Both the position numbers and the translations under genes were made by a program. This document shows positions 22,067 through 32,440 of a DNA stretch of 64,000 nt, piece by piece; the stretch's first letter is position 1, and the number at the start of each line of letters is the position of its first letter. Under the pieces are notes generated by a model, which was not told the DNA's origin, ran no database searches, and saw only the letters and a program-made list of their open reading frames with translations. Source of the stretch: Gyrodactylus bullatarudis (lineage: Eukaryota > Platyhelminthes > Monogenea > Gyrodactylidea > Gyrodactylidae); assembly GCA_012064415.1 (NCBI GenBank), contig SSNU01000215.1, forward strand, positions 23,432 to 87,431, written 5' to 3'.

Positions 22067-22072
22067 TTTATT
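22067..22072 (-). terminator. Poly(A) signal of WRAP53
   Basis: AATAAA on the minus strand, 11 nt after the TAA stop codon of WRAP53, followed by a T-rich tract. The very short 3' UTR matches that of the neighbouring ISCA2. Confidence 0.65.
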
Positions 22073-22083
22073 AAAAATGCACA

Positions 22084-24223
22084 TTAAATTGTAGATGATT
22101 CAATTCTCCACAATTTCAAATTGTTTTCAATTGTCAATCTTCTGAGTTTTCCTTTAAGCGGCAGGTGATCGTCAAATATTTTACCTAATGGTCCAAGAAT
22201 AGGCTTTTTCTTCGCATCAGTCTCAGACAAATTTTCATAAGGTTCCTCGTCGAATCCGGAAGAGTCAGAAGAATCTTTTAAATCTTCGTGCTTACGTTTC
22301 ATCATCCAGTTCGGCTTTTGTAAACGTTTTTGTCCTGAACAGGTTAGAACAAGATTGGTATAAGGATTCAGAGTTGCATATGTACAGCTATCTTCATGTG
22401 CTTTCCATTCATAGATAGGCTCAGGATTACTCAGTTCAGAAATATTTTTCAGTGAATGAATTGAAACAATTCCAGTTTGTCCACTGGTAATGATATGTTC
22501 TCCATCACTAAGAGATTTATTAGATTTTTATATACTAATAAAATTGTCAAGTTGTGAAAAATGAAATTCGATTCTAAATTTCTTAATAAATAACCCGAAT
22601 CGTAGAACTTTCCAAATTTTTTCCTGTAGAACTGATTATTACAGAATTATTACACAATTAAATCTATATTGGCAAACCGTTAGAGTATGACTGAGAAATT
22701 CTTTTTCAAAATATTCCCAAAAATTTAGCATGAAATAAAAATGATGGAATTAATCTTGGTAGAATTTAAAAAATTTCAGATTCAGCAATATTCGATTACA
22801 AACCGATTGCACACTTAGTTCATTTGGCATAGGCCTTCTATTATTTTGCATATTGTTCAGAAGATGTATGCCTACTTTTTTAACATATACAACTTATACG
22901 TATCTACTTTTCGACAAAAACCCATTGAAGAATGGAGGATGATTTTAATTAGAGACAAAATTTTTGCATACTTGTTAGCTCACTTGGTAAATTCAAAATG
23001 AAATTTTTGGTGATTTTCAACTCGTCTCTGAAATTCGACAAGAGGTGCTCTTAATTTTCGCATGTCCCAAATCATTATTCTGCTATCTTTACGACAGCCA
23101 GCTGCCAAGTATTTTACTGTACCATCAGAATTACCAAATTTTACTTTGGTTATTCCGTTAGAGTCTGTCTGAAGAAGTTGAATACAATCGCCTTTGGGTT
23201 CGGAGAAAAGTCCAACATAACCATTGTAAGATCCCATTGCATACTGTCGTTGATGTTGGGCAATATCAATCGAAGATATTATACCGCCAAGGTCAGCTTT
23301 TTCTGAATAAAATCAGACATTTATTTTTGAACTAAATGCGTGCTATATGTCTTATATTTAAAACCTTTTTTTTAAAACACAAAAATTTTATGATAAGCAT
23401 ACTTCCAAGTTTCGGCCTCCTCTGAATATTTATGCCAGGATTTTCGATATTGAATATTTGAATAAATTTTCTAAAACCACAATAAACTTGGCTACCATCG
23501 GGTGTAAAACAGAGACTATGCGGTGAAATGGCTTCACCCATATGACTTGTGGCTACAAAACTTGATCGAATCTCTCCGGTATAAGCGTCCCACAGACGAA
23601 CGGGATTTCCAAATGAACTAACAGCAATTAGACATGTTTCAGGTCTATGAGAATTCATCAGGGGATACCAACAAGAGTCATAAATTGAAGTCCTCTCTTT
23701 CATTTCAAGTACAGGTTTCTATAAAATTAATAATTGCAAATGATACATTTTTTATTGCCTATAACAAGGCATAAAACCCCAGGAATTTGATTTAAATTCA
23801 ATTCGTAATTTACAAAAAAATTATGCTCACCATTAAATCTGGTTCCTGGATATCTTCAAATGCAGTCTTGGGGAGGTTATAAAGTTTTAGGATATTATCT
23901 CTAGAATATGCGTAAAAGCATAATCCATCAGGAGACCACGAAACACATCGATAATAATTATCCTTTTGACTGAATTTATCACTTTCACTGTTGGCAAGGC
24001 CAATAATTTTTTGATTTTGAACATATTTCCATTCTATAACTAATGGTTGAATGATGTTTTCAACATTTTGATTCTCTGAGACATCAGTATCTTTTTCAGC
24101 TAACCCTTCGCAGACATCATCAACAGCTTCTTTCGGACAATCGATTTCTGATTCAATCTCCTTCTTTTCTAAATCCTCTTCTGGGGAATTATCATGAGGT
24201 GAGGAGTTTTCCACAACTTCTAT
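22084..24223 (-). CDS. WRAP53: WRAP53/TCAB1-like WD40 protein (4 exons, no local AUG)
   Basis: WD40 protein of the telomerase/Cajal-body family that binds CAB-box RNAs and helps deliver telomerase RNA and scaRNAs. Exons: 24223-23831, 23718-23403, 23302-22984, 22507-22084; introns of 112, 100 and 476 nt, all GT-AG and in phase, giving 483 residues. Exon 1 has an acidic low-complexity start then CVSWSPDGLCFYAYSRDNIL, matching the first WD unit of the family. Exon 2 has the family-specific TSIYDSCWYPLMNSHRPET and NPVRLWDAYTGEIRSSF with LCFTPDGSQVYCGF. Exon 3 has GSYNGYVGLF and MIWDMRKL; exon 4 ends in LKLWRIESSTI. Its first exon begins at an AG acceptor (24,224-24,226 = CAG) with an in-frame TAA just upstream and no ATG anywhere in the exon until its last codon, so the start codon must come from elsewhere. 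Confidence 0.9.
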
Positions 24224-24321
24224 CTGTTTATTTCGATGAATGAATGAAATTAATTATCAAGATATTCAGAATGAACACACAAAAAAGCTTTGATGAAATC
24301 GGAAATTTTATTTATAAATAA
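24224..24321 (-). promoter_or_regulatory. Intercistronic region with poly(A) signal and trans-splice-type acceptor
   Basis: 98 nt separate the ISCA2 stop from the first WRAP53 exon. On the minus strand the order is: AATAAA (24,307-24,312), a T/G-rich stretch TTTTTTGTGTGTTC, and the acceptor AATAAACAG ending at 24,224. The spacing is that of operons in which the upstream mRNA is cleaved and polyadenylated and the downstream one receives a spliced leader. The reading frame is open from the first base after the AG. Confidence 0.55.
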
Positions 24322-24767
24322 TCATTCTTTAGGACTAAATGAAACTCCACATGAGCAAGCATTAGCTGAGTTTGGATTTTTGTCAATTTTGAAACCTGAC
24401 CGAATAAGCTCTGACTGAAAATCTAACTCTGATCCTACAATAAAAGGCAGTGAATCAGCATCTAAAACAACTTGAACATCTTTATGTTTAATAATTCTAA
24501 AGAATTAATTAACTGAAGCTAACATATCATCTGGGAGAATATCTTTATCGAATTCAAACTTGTACTGAAAACCAGAACAACCACCAGTATCAATCATAAT
24601 CCGAAGGTTCCCATGTTTAGAATCTGTACTGACAAGCTTCTAAAAAGTTAGCAATTAAATATGACTTTATAGCACGATTCTGTTATTTTGATGATACTGT
24701 CATCTTTTACAATCCTAGATAGGGTTCTAAAACTATTATAAATACATTTTCGTCCAATTGTTATCAT
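24322..24767 (-). CDS. ISCA2: ISCA2-like mitochondrial iron-sulfur assembly protein
   Basis: A-type iron-sulfur carrier that, with ISCA1 and IBA57, makes 4Fe-4S clusters in mitochondria. Three exons: 24767-24666, 24639-24524, 24496-24322, giving 130 aa. The domain reads IKITESCYKKLV, NLRIMIDTGGCSGFQYKFEF, VVLDADSLPFIVGSELDF and CSCGVSFSPKE, and the three cluster ligands are present as C55, C120 and C122. GGCSGFQYKF and the CSCGxSFS ending favour ISCA2 over ISCA1. The basic, hydroxylated N-terminus (MITIGRKCIYNSFRTLSR) suits a mitochondrial presequence. Both introns contain in-frame stops or shift the frame and must be removed; they are only 26 and 27 nt long. After splicing the spacing between PDD and VVLDADSLPF equals that of the human protein as I recall it. 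Confidence 0.9.
24497..24523 (-). other. 27-nt intron 2 of ISCA2
   Basis: Starts GTTAGCTTCA and ends AATTCTTTAG on the minus strand. Unspliced, the frame meets TAA within the intron. Spliced at phase 2 it restores the conserved spacing of the family. A TTAAT segment 10-14 nt before the end could serve as branch site. An alternative 17-nt GT-AG segment inside it leads to a stop and was excluded. Confidence 0.75.
24640..24665 (-). other. 26-nt intron 1 of ISCA2
   Basis: Starts GTCATATTTA and ends in TTTTTAG, with a good branch-site consensus GCTAAC ten nt before the 3' end. It has an in-frame TAA if retained. Splicing joins ...TESCYK to KLVSTD with the phase preserved. Confidence 0.8.
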
Positions 24768-24931
24768 CCAAATTTTACTAACAATAAAACAAATTAGAAC
24801 TATTAAAAATAGAAAATATCAAAATTGCGTTAATTACTTAAAGAAAAATTAGCGCTGAGTATAGAATAAATGTTACTACTCTAGATCACAACACGATCGT
24901 TATCTTCTAAAATTATCAGTTATCAATAAAT
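24768..24931. promoter_or_regulatory. Divergent promoter with GATA-site cluster
   Basis: 164 bp separate the start codons of ISCA2 (minus) and the GATA factor (plus), so they should share a control region. Three hexamers of the form (T)TATC(A/T), the reverse of WGATAR, lie at 24,900-24,905, 24,913-24,918 and 24,920-24,925, all within 32 bp before the GATA-factor ATG. They may lie in its 5' UTR rather than the promoter. They suggest autoregulation. No clear TATA box was identified. Confidence 0.5.
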
Positions 24932-26125
24932 ATGCAGTCATCTCAAGTATCGGAAACAGATATTAAACCAGTTATCAATATGATCGGGAATATACCTCCA
25001 AATAATATGACAAATTCAGAAAACATGACAAATAACAACCTTTACCTTAATTTGATGAAACAATTTCAACAAGAGTTGGAATCTTTTCAATCTGAATCTG
25101 ATAATAATTGCAAAGAAAATCCTCAACAATCAAACTTTTATTCGTCGCAAGGAATAGCTGCTCATTTTGTTGACTTAATAATTGCGATTGCTGGAAAATT
25201 TCCCTCAATGACCGCTTGTGTCATATCTCTTTTAGCCTCAATTATCAATGCAAAAATTAATCCAGACTGTGTTAATCATTTTGCATGTCGTCTCATCTGT
25301 AATATCCTTGGATTCGACAATGAACTTGAGGTTAAGATGATGCCTTTCATTGCCCAGAACCTTTCAATTTGTTGTAAGGCCGTTGCTGGAATGCTATTCT
25401 CATATTCCAATGTCAACTCAGCCAATAACAATAACAACAACAATAATAATAATAACTCAGATCATTCGAGTCTCTTTCAGAGTATTCACTGTCTTCATCA
25501 AAATCTTGATAATGAACTGAAATATCAAACAAAATCAAATCTCAATGATCCGCAACAACTACTCAATCAGACATCATGTAATCCTCCTGTTGTTGTTCAC
25601 CTACAACAAAATCATCAGAATCAGATGAATCCAGAATCTCCCACGCCAAAGACTCGAGTTTTTTCAAATAAATCACTGAACCGGTCAAGCAAGGAAAAAT
25701 GCACGAATTGTGGTGTTGACAGAACAACTCTTTGGCGTCGAGGTCCCGACAACGAGCTTGTCTGTAATGCATGTGGATTATATTTTCGATTGCATCGTGT
25801 TAAACGTCCCATCTCTATGAAACAAGGCATTATTCGTACACGCCGACGAAGGATTAACGAAAATCCATCAAACCCTCCCATTCCAAATTCCAATTCAGTG
25901 GGTCCATTCCCCTCAACTGGTATCAGCAGTTCAGTTAGCAATTCTAGCAACACGTCATGCAATCATCAATCATCTAATCTCAACAATTCCTTCATAAATA
26001 ACAAATCAAATGGAAGTAACGGCTCCCCTGTCATGAGTGAATCTGATTCACATTCTGATTGTAACCTTCCATTGAACCTAAGCATTTCTCCAGTACCTTC
26101 AAATCATTGCGATCAGTTTGACTGA
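24932..26125 (+). CDS. GATA-type zinc-finger transcription factor (single exon)
   Basis: A 397-aa nuclear DNA-binding protein with one GATA finger, C257-x2-C260-x17-C278-x2-C281, reading CTNCGVDRTTLWRRGPDNEL, then VCNACGLYFRLH. It is followed by the basic tail RPISMKQGIIRTRRRR, which contacts the minor groove in this family. Before it lie a helical, Cys-containing region (about 75-158) that I do not recognise, an 11-Asn run (165-175) and a Q/N-rich linker. The C-terminus is Ser/Asn-rich and has PLNLS (about 380-384), a form of the CtBP-binding PxDLS motif. Animal GATA factors usually have two fingers; one finger and no introns suggest a derived or retroposed paralogue. The start is the first ATG, preceded by stops. 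Confidence 0.9.
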   Translation: MQSSQVSETDIKPVINMIGNIPPNNMTNSENMTNNNLYLNLMKQFQQELESFQSESDNNCKENPQQSNFYSSQGIAAHFVDLIIAIAGKFPSMTACVISLLASIINAKINPDCVNHFACRLICNILGFDNELEVKMMPFIAQNLSICCKAVAGMLFSYSNVNSANNNNNNNNNNNSDHSSLFQSIHCLHQNLDNELKYQTKSNLNDPQQLLNQTSCNPPVVVHLQQNHQNQMNPESPTPKTRVFSNKSLNRSSKEKCTNCGVDRTTLWRRGPDNELVCNACGLYFRLHRVKRPISMKQGIIRTRRRRINENPSNPPIPNSNSVGPFPSTGISSSVSNSSNTSCNHQSSNLNNSFINNKSNGSNGSPVMSESDSHSDCNLPLNLSISPVPSNHCDQFD

Positions 26126-26706
26126 ACTAACTTATCAGTTTTTTTCAATTCAATCATGATGCAGTTTGACAAAGAAAATATATATAGTATGCAAAATATT
26201 GTGATTTCTACCCGGAATGATATCGTTATCGTCATTTTTTTATTTTCTACAACTATTGTATATTGTTTATACGTACGCTCATGGGGGTGATTTTGATCCC
26301 ATAAATGATTTTTTTGTTTGTTTGTTACTACTCCCCAGGGCTCACTATGGCCGTCAATCCCGATTGCAAAAGCCAGCGAGGACCAGACACTCGAAAACAC
26401 ATGAGAAATACACTCGTTCTTTATTGGAAAAATTACACACCAAACTATAATGGTCTACACACACATTTCTGCCTGAATATCATTCATGAAAATTTTTAAC
26501 TCATACAATAAGGAATCATCATTAAAAAGACACAAGAAGAACCTTGAAGACAAAAAAGAGATAAATATTTAAAACATATCCAGATTATATACTATTATTA
26601 TATTGTTATTAAATCTATTCAATTATTGCTACATATTATTATTAATTGATATCTATATATAATTATATATATAAACAGTATTTTAAATTCCCCTTTTTTA
26701 CTGAAA
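26126..26706 (+). other. 3' untranslated region of the GATA gene (inferred)
   Basis: About 580 nt of AT-rich sequence between the GATA stop codon and the first AATAAA. Short ORFs at 26,217-26,499 and on the other strand have no support as genes. Confidence 0.45.
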
Positions 26707-26712
26707 AATAAA
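26707..26712 (+). terminator. Candidate poly(A) signal of the GATA gene
   Basis: AATAAA followed by AACATTTTATTTG; the first good signal after the stop codon. Confidence 0.5.
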
Positions 26713-29700
26713 AACATTTTATTTGACAACTAAATCAACAACAAGAGATCTTTCACCAACATACAAACAAAAAAACTTTATACCATATCTAAACACACCA
26801 TATACTATTCTCAAATACTCAGAAGAATAAAGAGAGATCCATCAAAGTGTATTTGTAAAAATAAAAAAAACTGAATCTGACTCAATGAGAGGAGCCCAAT
26901 ATGCGTACAGCCAAGATTCAGAGAGTGTAATTTCTAATATCAGACATTTTAATAAAGTAATCAGTGAAATATGCTATTTTTTATCCTTTTATGTGTTACG
27001 ATAAATGTTTGAAAAATTGAACAGAAAAGTTCTTCAACAGTAGGTTTTAAATTGGTTAAATAGTTAGTTTCAAAAGTAAGCAAGCCGAATTTTCAACAAT
27101 TCAGAATTCTGGTTCAAATGTCTATTGATAATTTTTGATTTCTTATTAAACTCAAGATGTGAGCTATTTCAGGAAAGTCGAGAGAATAAGTTTGAAACAA
27201 GAAAAAGTTTTGCTACTCTTGTGTTATCGTTGAATTTATTATTGGACACTGAGAAAAGAAATCGTATGTAGTTATTATTATAATAAGAACAACTTGTTAT
27301 GATTTATTGAAACTAAATTTTCTCAAAAATTGAATTTTAAAGTTTGAGATATTTTAAATTATCGTTTTTACAATTATCTAAGAAATTATAGGAAATTATT
27401 CAGATCCGAGAACAGATTTGGAATCAGCGCAAAAATTAGTTTTCCCATTTACCTTAATTTTTCACGACACCCCTGTGTTAAAGATGATCCTGAAAACTCA
27501 TAGCAAGGAATTCGTTTTCATGTCATCAATGTTAACCCTAACGAATGAGTAATTTTTCATACACCCCATACAGTAAAAGGCTTATTTTAGTTAAAAAAGC
27601 TTTTTAATTCAATTTATTTTTCAAATACAATTTTCAGTTTTGTCTAAGCTTTTTTTACCAGAAAAACTGTTTTAGACATTGTTTTGAAGGATCAGAGCAC
27701 ATAGAATCTTCAAAGGTATCATCAAATTTTCTTTTATTCGACTTCAACTTCATGAGACTTATCGCTGGTTCTTTTATAAAAGCATGTCTTGATATGTTTC
27801 CACGAGACTCCACAAGAAAATCCCTTAGTTTTTTTGTTATTCAGATAAAATACTATTCGATATATTAGCAGCAGATATTCGCTTGTTTTTTGAAGCTCAG
27901 AAAAAATCAAGCTTACTAAGATGAGTAGGAAAATTTTATCAAGATTATTTCTCTACTGTATCAATAAGGTAATTCAAGGTAATTTATGCATATTATGACG
28001 ACATTTTGGAGATTTTTATGGCCAAAAAAGAATAGAATTTGTTACAAAATCTATGTACGTAATCCGAGTTGGTTATTTTATTATCATACATTATTTGTCT
28101 CAAGGAATAATAAACTGAAGTTGAAACTGATTCTCTGAAATTAACTCAGATAATAGACTGAATCTAATTTAACTTTTAAGTATCTCTTATCCAGCAAAAC
28201 CGATCATAAAAGAGATGACCACAAAATTATGAAAACAATAATTGATGACGATTTTAACCCCTTTTCAAGTTTGTGGAAAATATCAAAACTATCATCAATC
28301 ATTTCGGTTCGATTTTAAAAATTTCTTGCTCTTCAAATCATATTTCCTATGAGGTTTTGGCATAAGAAAAAAAAGATATCTTTCAATGTATAATCTGGTT
28401 TAACACATTTATGCGATTATTATTTTTCAATGAAATAGTCAAAGAAGTGTAAAGATGATTTTGAATTTTTCAAAAACTATCGAAGAAGTTTCAACTTTGA
28501 ATACAAATATTTATTGAGAAATAACTTGGTGAGAAAAACTTAAAATTTTATACTTTATTTGAAAAAAATGATAACGGGGTTTTTACTCCAGAAAATCCAT
28601 ATCAAATCTGGAGCAGGAGTCGGTTTAGAATCTACACTTTAGATATATAAACTTGATCTAAAATGAACTTTTAATAAATTTTTAATATCAAAAGAAAACC
28701 TGAGAGAATATACATGAGTATACTATCGGGTACATTATTTATGGAAACATTTTCAAATATTTACTCATGGAAAAAGGCTATCTATTTCTTCCATTCCATA
28801 GTTTGAATAATGTTACAAAACCTGTTTGTTGAAAGAGAAACACTTTTTAAGTTTTAACATTTGATAACAAAGAGAATAGTCTATATATTGATACAGAAGA
28901 GATGAAAAGACTTTTCAAAAGTACAGAATCTATCCTGATTCAAATTGTTGATAAACTCTACTCTGATAATTATAAAGTGAAATTGGAAAAATCAGTAAAA
29001 CTAAATTGTTAAAAATGAAAATGATCTGATATTGAAATCGGGGCCTAAATCGATCAAGTTAATTGTTTGAAAAAATATGATTAATTTTTAAAAAAATATG
29101 AATATTTCAAAATTTTTCAAGATCTAGAAATTTGTCTTGAAAGTAAAACGGTGTGTGCATTAGAAATTCAAATTTTAATTTTATTTTTTCAACAATAACA
29201 TTTTTTTATAATTGCGAATAACTTTGTGTTAAGCCTGTTGGTGAGAATAAACAACTAAAGAAAATGTGCATTATAATGTGACTTATCTATTTTAAATTGC
29301 TGACATTGTGACTTTAGATTAATTTAAAAGTCAAAAAAAATTTCATTACACTTTTGAAAAGTCGATTTGTCGATTTTTCATTGGACCAATTTCGTGTCAA
29401 TTTAACGACTCAATACTGGCCTTTCAAAAGAATATATAAATTATCACCCTGAACCACTTTGAGAAAATATGATTTTGCTACTGTTTTTAAACAAATCCAT
29501 TTTATTATGGACATCAATGTCCGACACGTTAAACTCAAGTTGAATATTTGGCCAATGTTATGAAGTGAATAGGAGTTTTGAGCTTAAACTTTAGTTAAGT
29601 ATTCAAGATGAAAAACAATTGAGGCGAATGGTATCTCAACTATGAAATCACTTCTACTTTTTGAGACGCCCAATAAAAGTAAGCATAGATCCAATTGTTT

Positions 29701-32360
29701 TATCTAAAGTTTATGGATGAATTAATAAAAGATTGATTGATGATAACAAGATAGTAATACATTGATTCTTATAAATTATTCAACCAAGAGTCTTAGGTTC
29801 GATTAAGCTTTTTAATTATTTTTCAATCTTTTGGGAAATTTCATTGATAGATGAGTTAACGAAGAGACCTATTTGAATAATGTTGAAATCCCTTGAAATG
29901 ATTCTATAAGTGATGAGATTGATGATTTCTGCGCTATCCTTCGCTTGTCAACAAATAAATGAGCTGATTTTTCATTCGTATATTGGACTGTTGAGTATAT
30001 ATAAAACCTTTGAGTTGCTCTGAAATGATATACAATGTACCCCTCAAATATATCTTAAAAGTATATGTATTAATCAAATCTTAATTTGATAACCTTGATG
30101 AAGCTAAAATCAAAAAAAAATTGATATCAGCATACATGTCAGAGAGATAGAAATAACACTCAATTCATGATAGCTAAGGATACTCTCACATAACTGTTTT
30201 ATTTGTATTTTATCTCAATGACAGAAAAGCCATTCTTTGAATCGAGAAAATACCCTAATTATCCACTTTTTCATCCCAACATTTTAATCTATTTCTACCG
30301 ACATTTAAGATCAACATTGTAGATATGATTCGGATTAGGCGACAGAAGTTCAGAAAAATTAGTCATAAAAAAACTTCGATTTAACCCTTTCGGTACCGAG
30401 ACTATTTTACAAATTTTATAAAAACCAAAATTTAGATACCAAGTTATTTGGCCAAAAATATTACTGATGCAAGTTCACATTGTGGGCTTCAATTTAAACT
30501 TTAATTGATCCAGAAACCTATCAAACTGGTAGAGTTATGAAGGTTCAAAAAAATTGGAAAATGGCACCGAAATGGTTTAGTTGTGAGAGGAATTAAACAT
30601 TATTTTTCAGAATCATCACTATAGACATAAAACTTGAATCTTCAGAAAATTTTGAGATCTTGATGAAAAAAAGAGAATTTTATAGAAATTCTTAATTCCC
30701 AAAGTCATCGAGAATGGCTTTATATGGAATAAAAATATTTGGAATAGGAATCAAATATTGAAAAAGTCGACGATTGGTTTATTATTCAAAAGAAGGCTTT
30801 TACTTCAGATTAAATTTTTTTATTTAAAAAATTTATCGGCTCATTTCATCTGATGAGATCTTCCGAAATAAAAGCTTTATCAAAAATTATTCGTCTTGTC
30901 TTCGAATAAAAATTCTAACTCATGGAAGCTCGGCAATATCTAATAAAACAAAAGGTTAAATTTAATCGGATGGAAAAAATCAAACGTAGAAAGTAAAAAA
31001 ATGAGTTCAAGTCCTAAAAAATTAGACAAATTCAAATATCATAACATGAAAAAATAAAAAAAGAACCACACAATAAATAAATGCATAATTTAAAAATGAT
31101 ACAGATTTGAAGTTTTGAAAACGATTATCTTATACTTTTTCCTATTACTCATTTAATAAAACGGGAATTGGAAAAGAACAGTTGTACTATACAATTTTAC
31201 GAGTAAAGTACAATAAATACAGACTTGATTTTCCTTAAATTTTAAGCATAATCGCAAAATAAGGAAGAAAATTATTTTTTTTCAAACTCCCTAAAAATAT
31301 TTAGTTTGAGTGAAACTGATTCTTTTTCATTGATTTTTAACTTCTCTTCCATAAACCAAAAGGCTATATAATCTGATTCTTCACCGAAATACCACATGCC
31401 TTGAAGTTTCACTTTGTTCAAATTTCAAAGGGACTAACTGGACAGAATTAAATGAAGTAGGCTTGTCTTGTAACATTATTAAAAGATATTGAATAACATG
31501 GGTTGGCAACTAAATGAAATGGAAAAAATTAATCCCAAATATACACTGGAATGAAAAAGTATTTTCAATTATTTCAAATCATTAGTTTTTATTACCTAAT
31601 CACTTGCCAGGATACATGCTAGAATGGAACAGACTTTTTTGAAAATTAATAATTATAATTTCTTAAGCAGTTGGCTGGAATCTTTATTATTTTTTGCCCA
31701 AAAAATGTACCCTCGCAAGATCTAATGTTTTTTTAGGAGTTAGTGTACTTGACACGCTTAGGATTAAAATATAATAAAAGGTTGATTTACTCAGATAAAC
31801 ACAAGGAGTAGAATCAATTAATTTTAGTAATCACCCAAGTTTTTCAATAGTCCAAGATATTTTGAGTCATTCATTTTTAGCCATTCATCAGTGAAAAAGC
31901 GATCTGACTACTTACTACTTAAAATGGGAAATTTAAAAAATTTACCTTTAATAAAAATTAATGAAGCGAGTTGATAAGAAAACAAACTCGACATAAAAGG
32001 TTTTCTGGTTTTCAAACTAAAATTTCACCTTGACAAGTCTCAGTAACAGAATAATAAAAATTAGTTACCTAGGATGTCAAATAAATGAAATATGATAACG
32101 GTAAAATTCGTCGTAATTGCTTGATAAATCATGAAATTTTATCTATTACCTAACTGTGGTATCAAAATTATAAAAACCACAACAGAACTCTGAAGCTAGT
32201 TGACATGAAGATAAGAATTAACAATTTTCACAAAACTCCATTATTTTTCTCCGGATAGTCAGAAAAAGATCTTTTTTGAGATTGAAACATTTTTATTTAC
32301 ATTTACAGAAATATAGAAATTAATGATTCTACAATTAAGAGAACAGGGAAAGAGGTTCAA
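26713..32360. other. AT-rich spacer, no gene seen
   Basis: 5.6 kb in which neither strand shows a reading frame of coding character. There is a lone piggyBac-like end at about 30,384 and fragments of the common interspersed repeat near 30,650. The rest is unassigned. Confidence 0.5.
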
Positions 32361-32362
32361 TG

Positions 32363-32440
32363 TGCCCGGTTTGGGAGGGTTTGAACCTAGGACCGAGGGT
32401 CATTATGAGAGGTGAGAGAGATACCAATACGTCACACCGT
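32363..32440 (-). mobile_element. tRNA-Met-like pseudogene or SINE head
   Basis: On the minus strand: A-box-like TGACGTATTGG, an anticodon loop CTCATAA giving CAT (Met), and a B box GGTTCAAACCC. The acceptor stem is not convincing, so I read this as a tRNA-derived SINE head or tRNA pseudogene rather than a working gene. An accidental 60-codon plus-strand ORF starts here. Confidence 0.5.

Noticed and set aside
23335..23402. Read-through extension of WRAP53 exon 2
   Set aside because: A GTATGC donor at 23,402 joins in phase to exon 3 and restores the family sequence; the extension is intron.
24212..24214. GTG as start codon of WRAP53
   Set aside because: Non-AUG starts are rare in nuclear genes, and the frame is already open upstream to a splice acceptor, so the exon is more likely preceded by a leader or another exon.
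25563..25962. Minus-strand frames of 69 and 113 codons inside the GATA gene
   Set aside because: They are antisense shadows of the conserved finger region.
26217..26499. Plus-strand ORFs after the GATA gene
   Set aside because: They are overlapping, lack domain features and lie in the probable 3' UTR.
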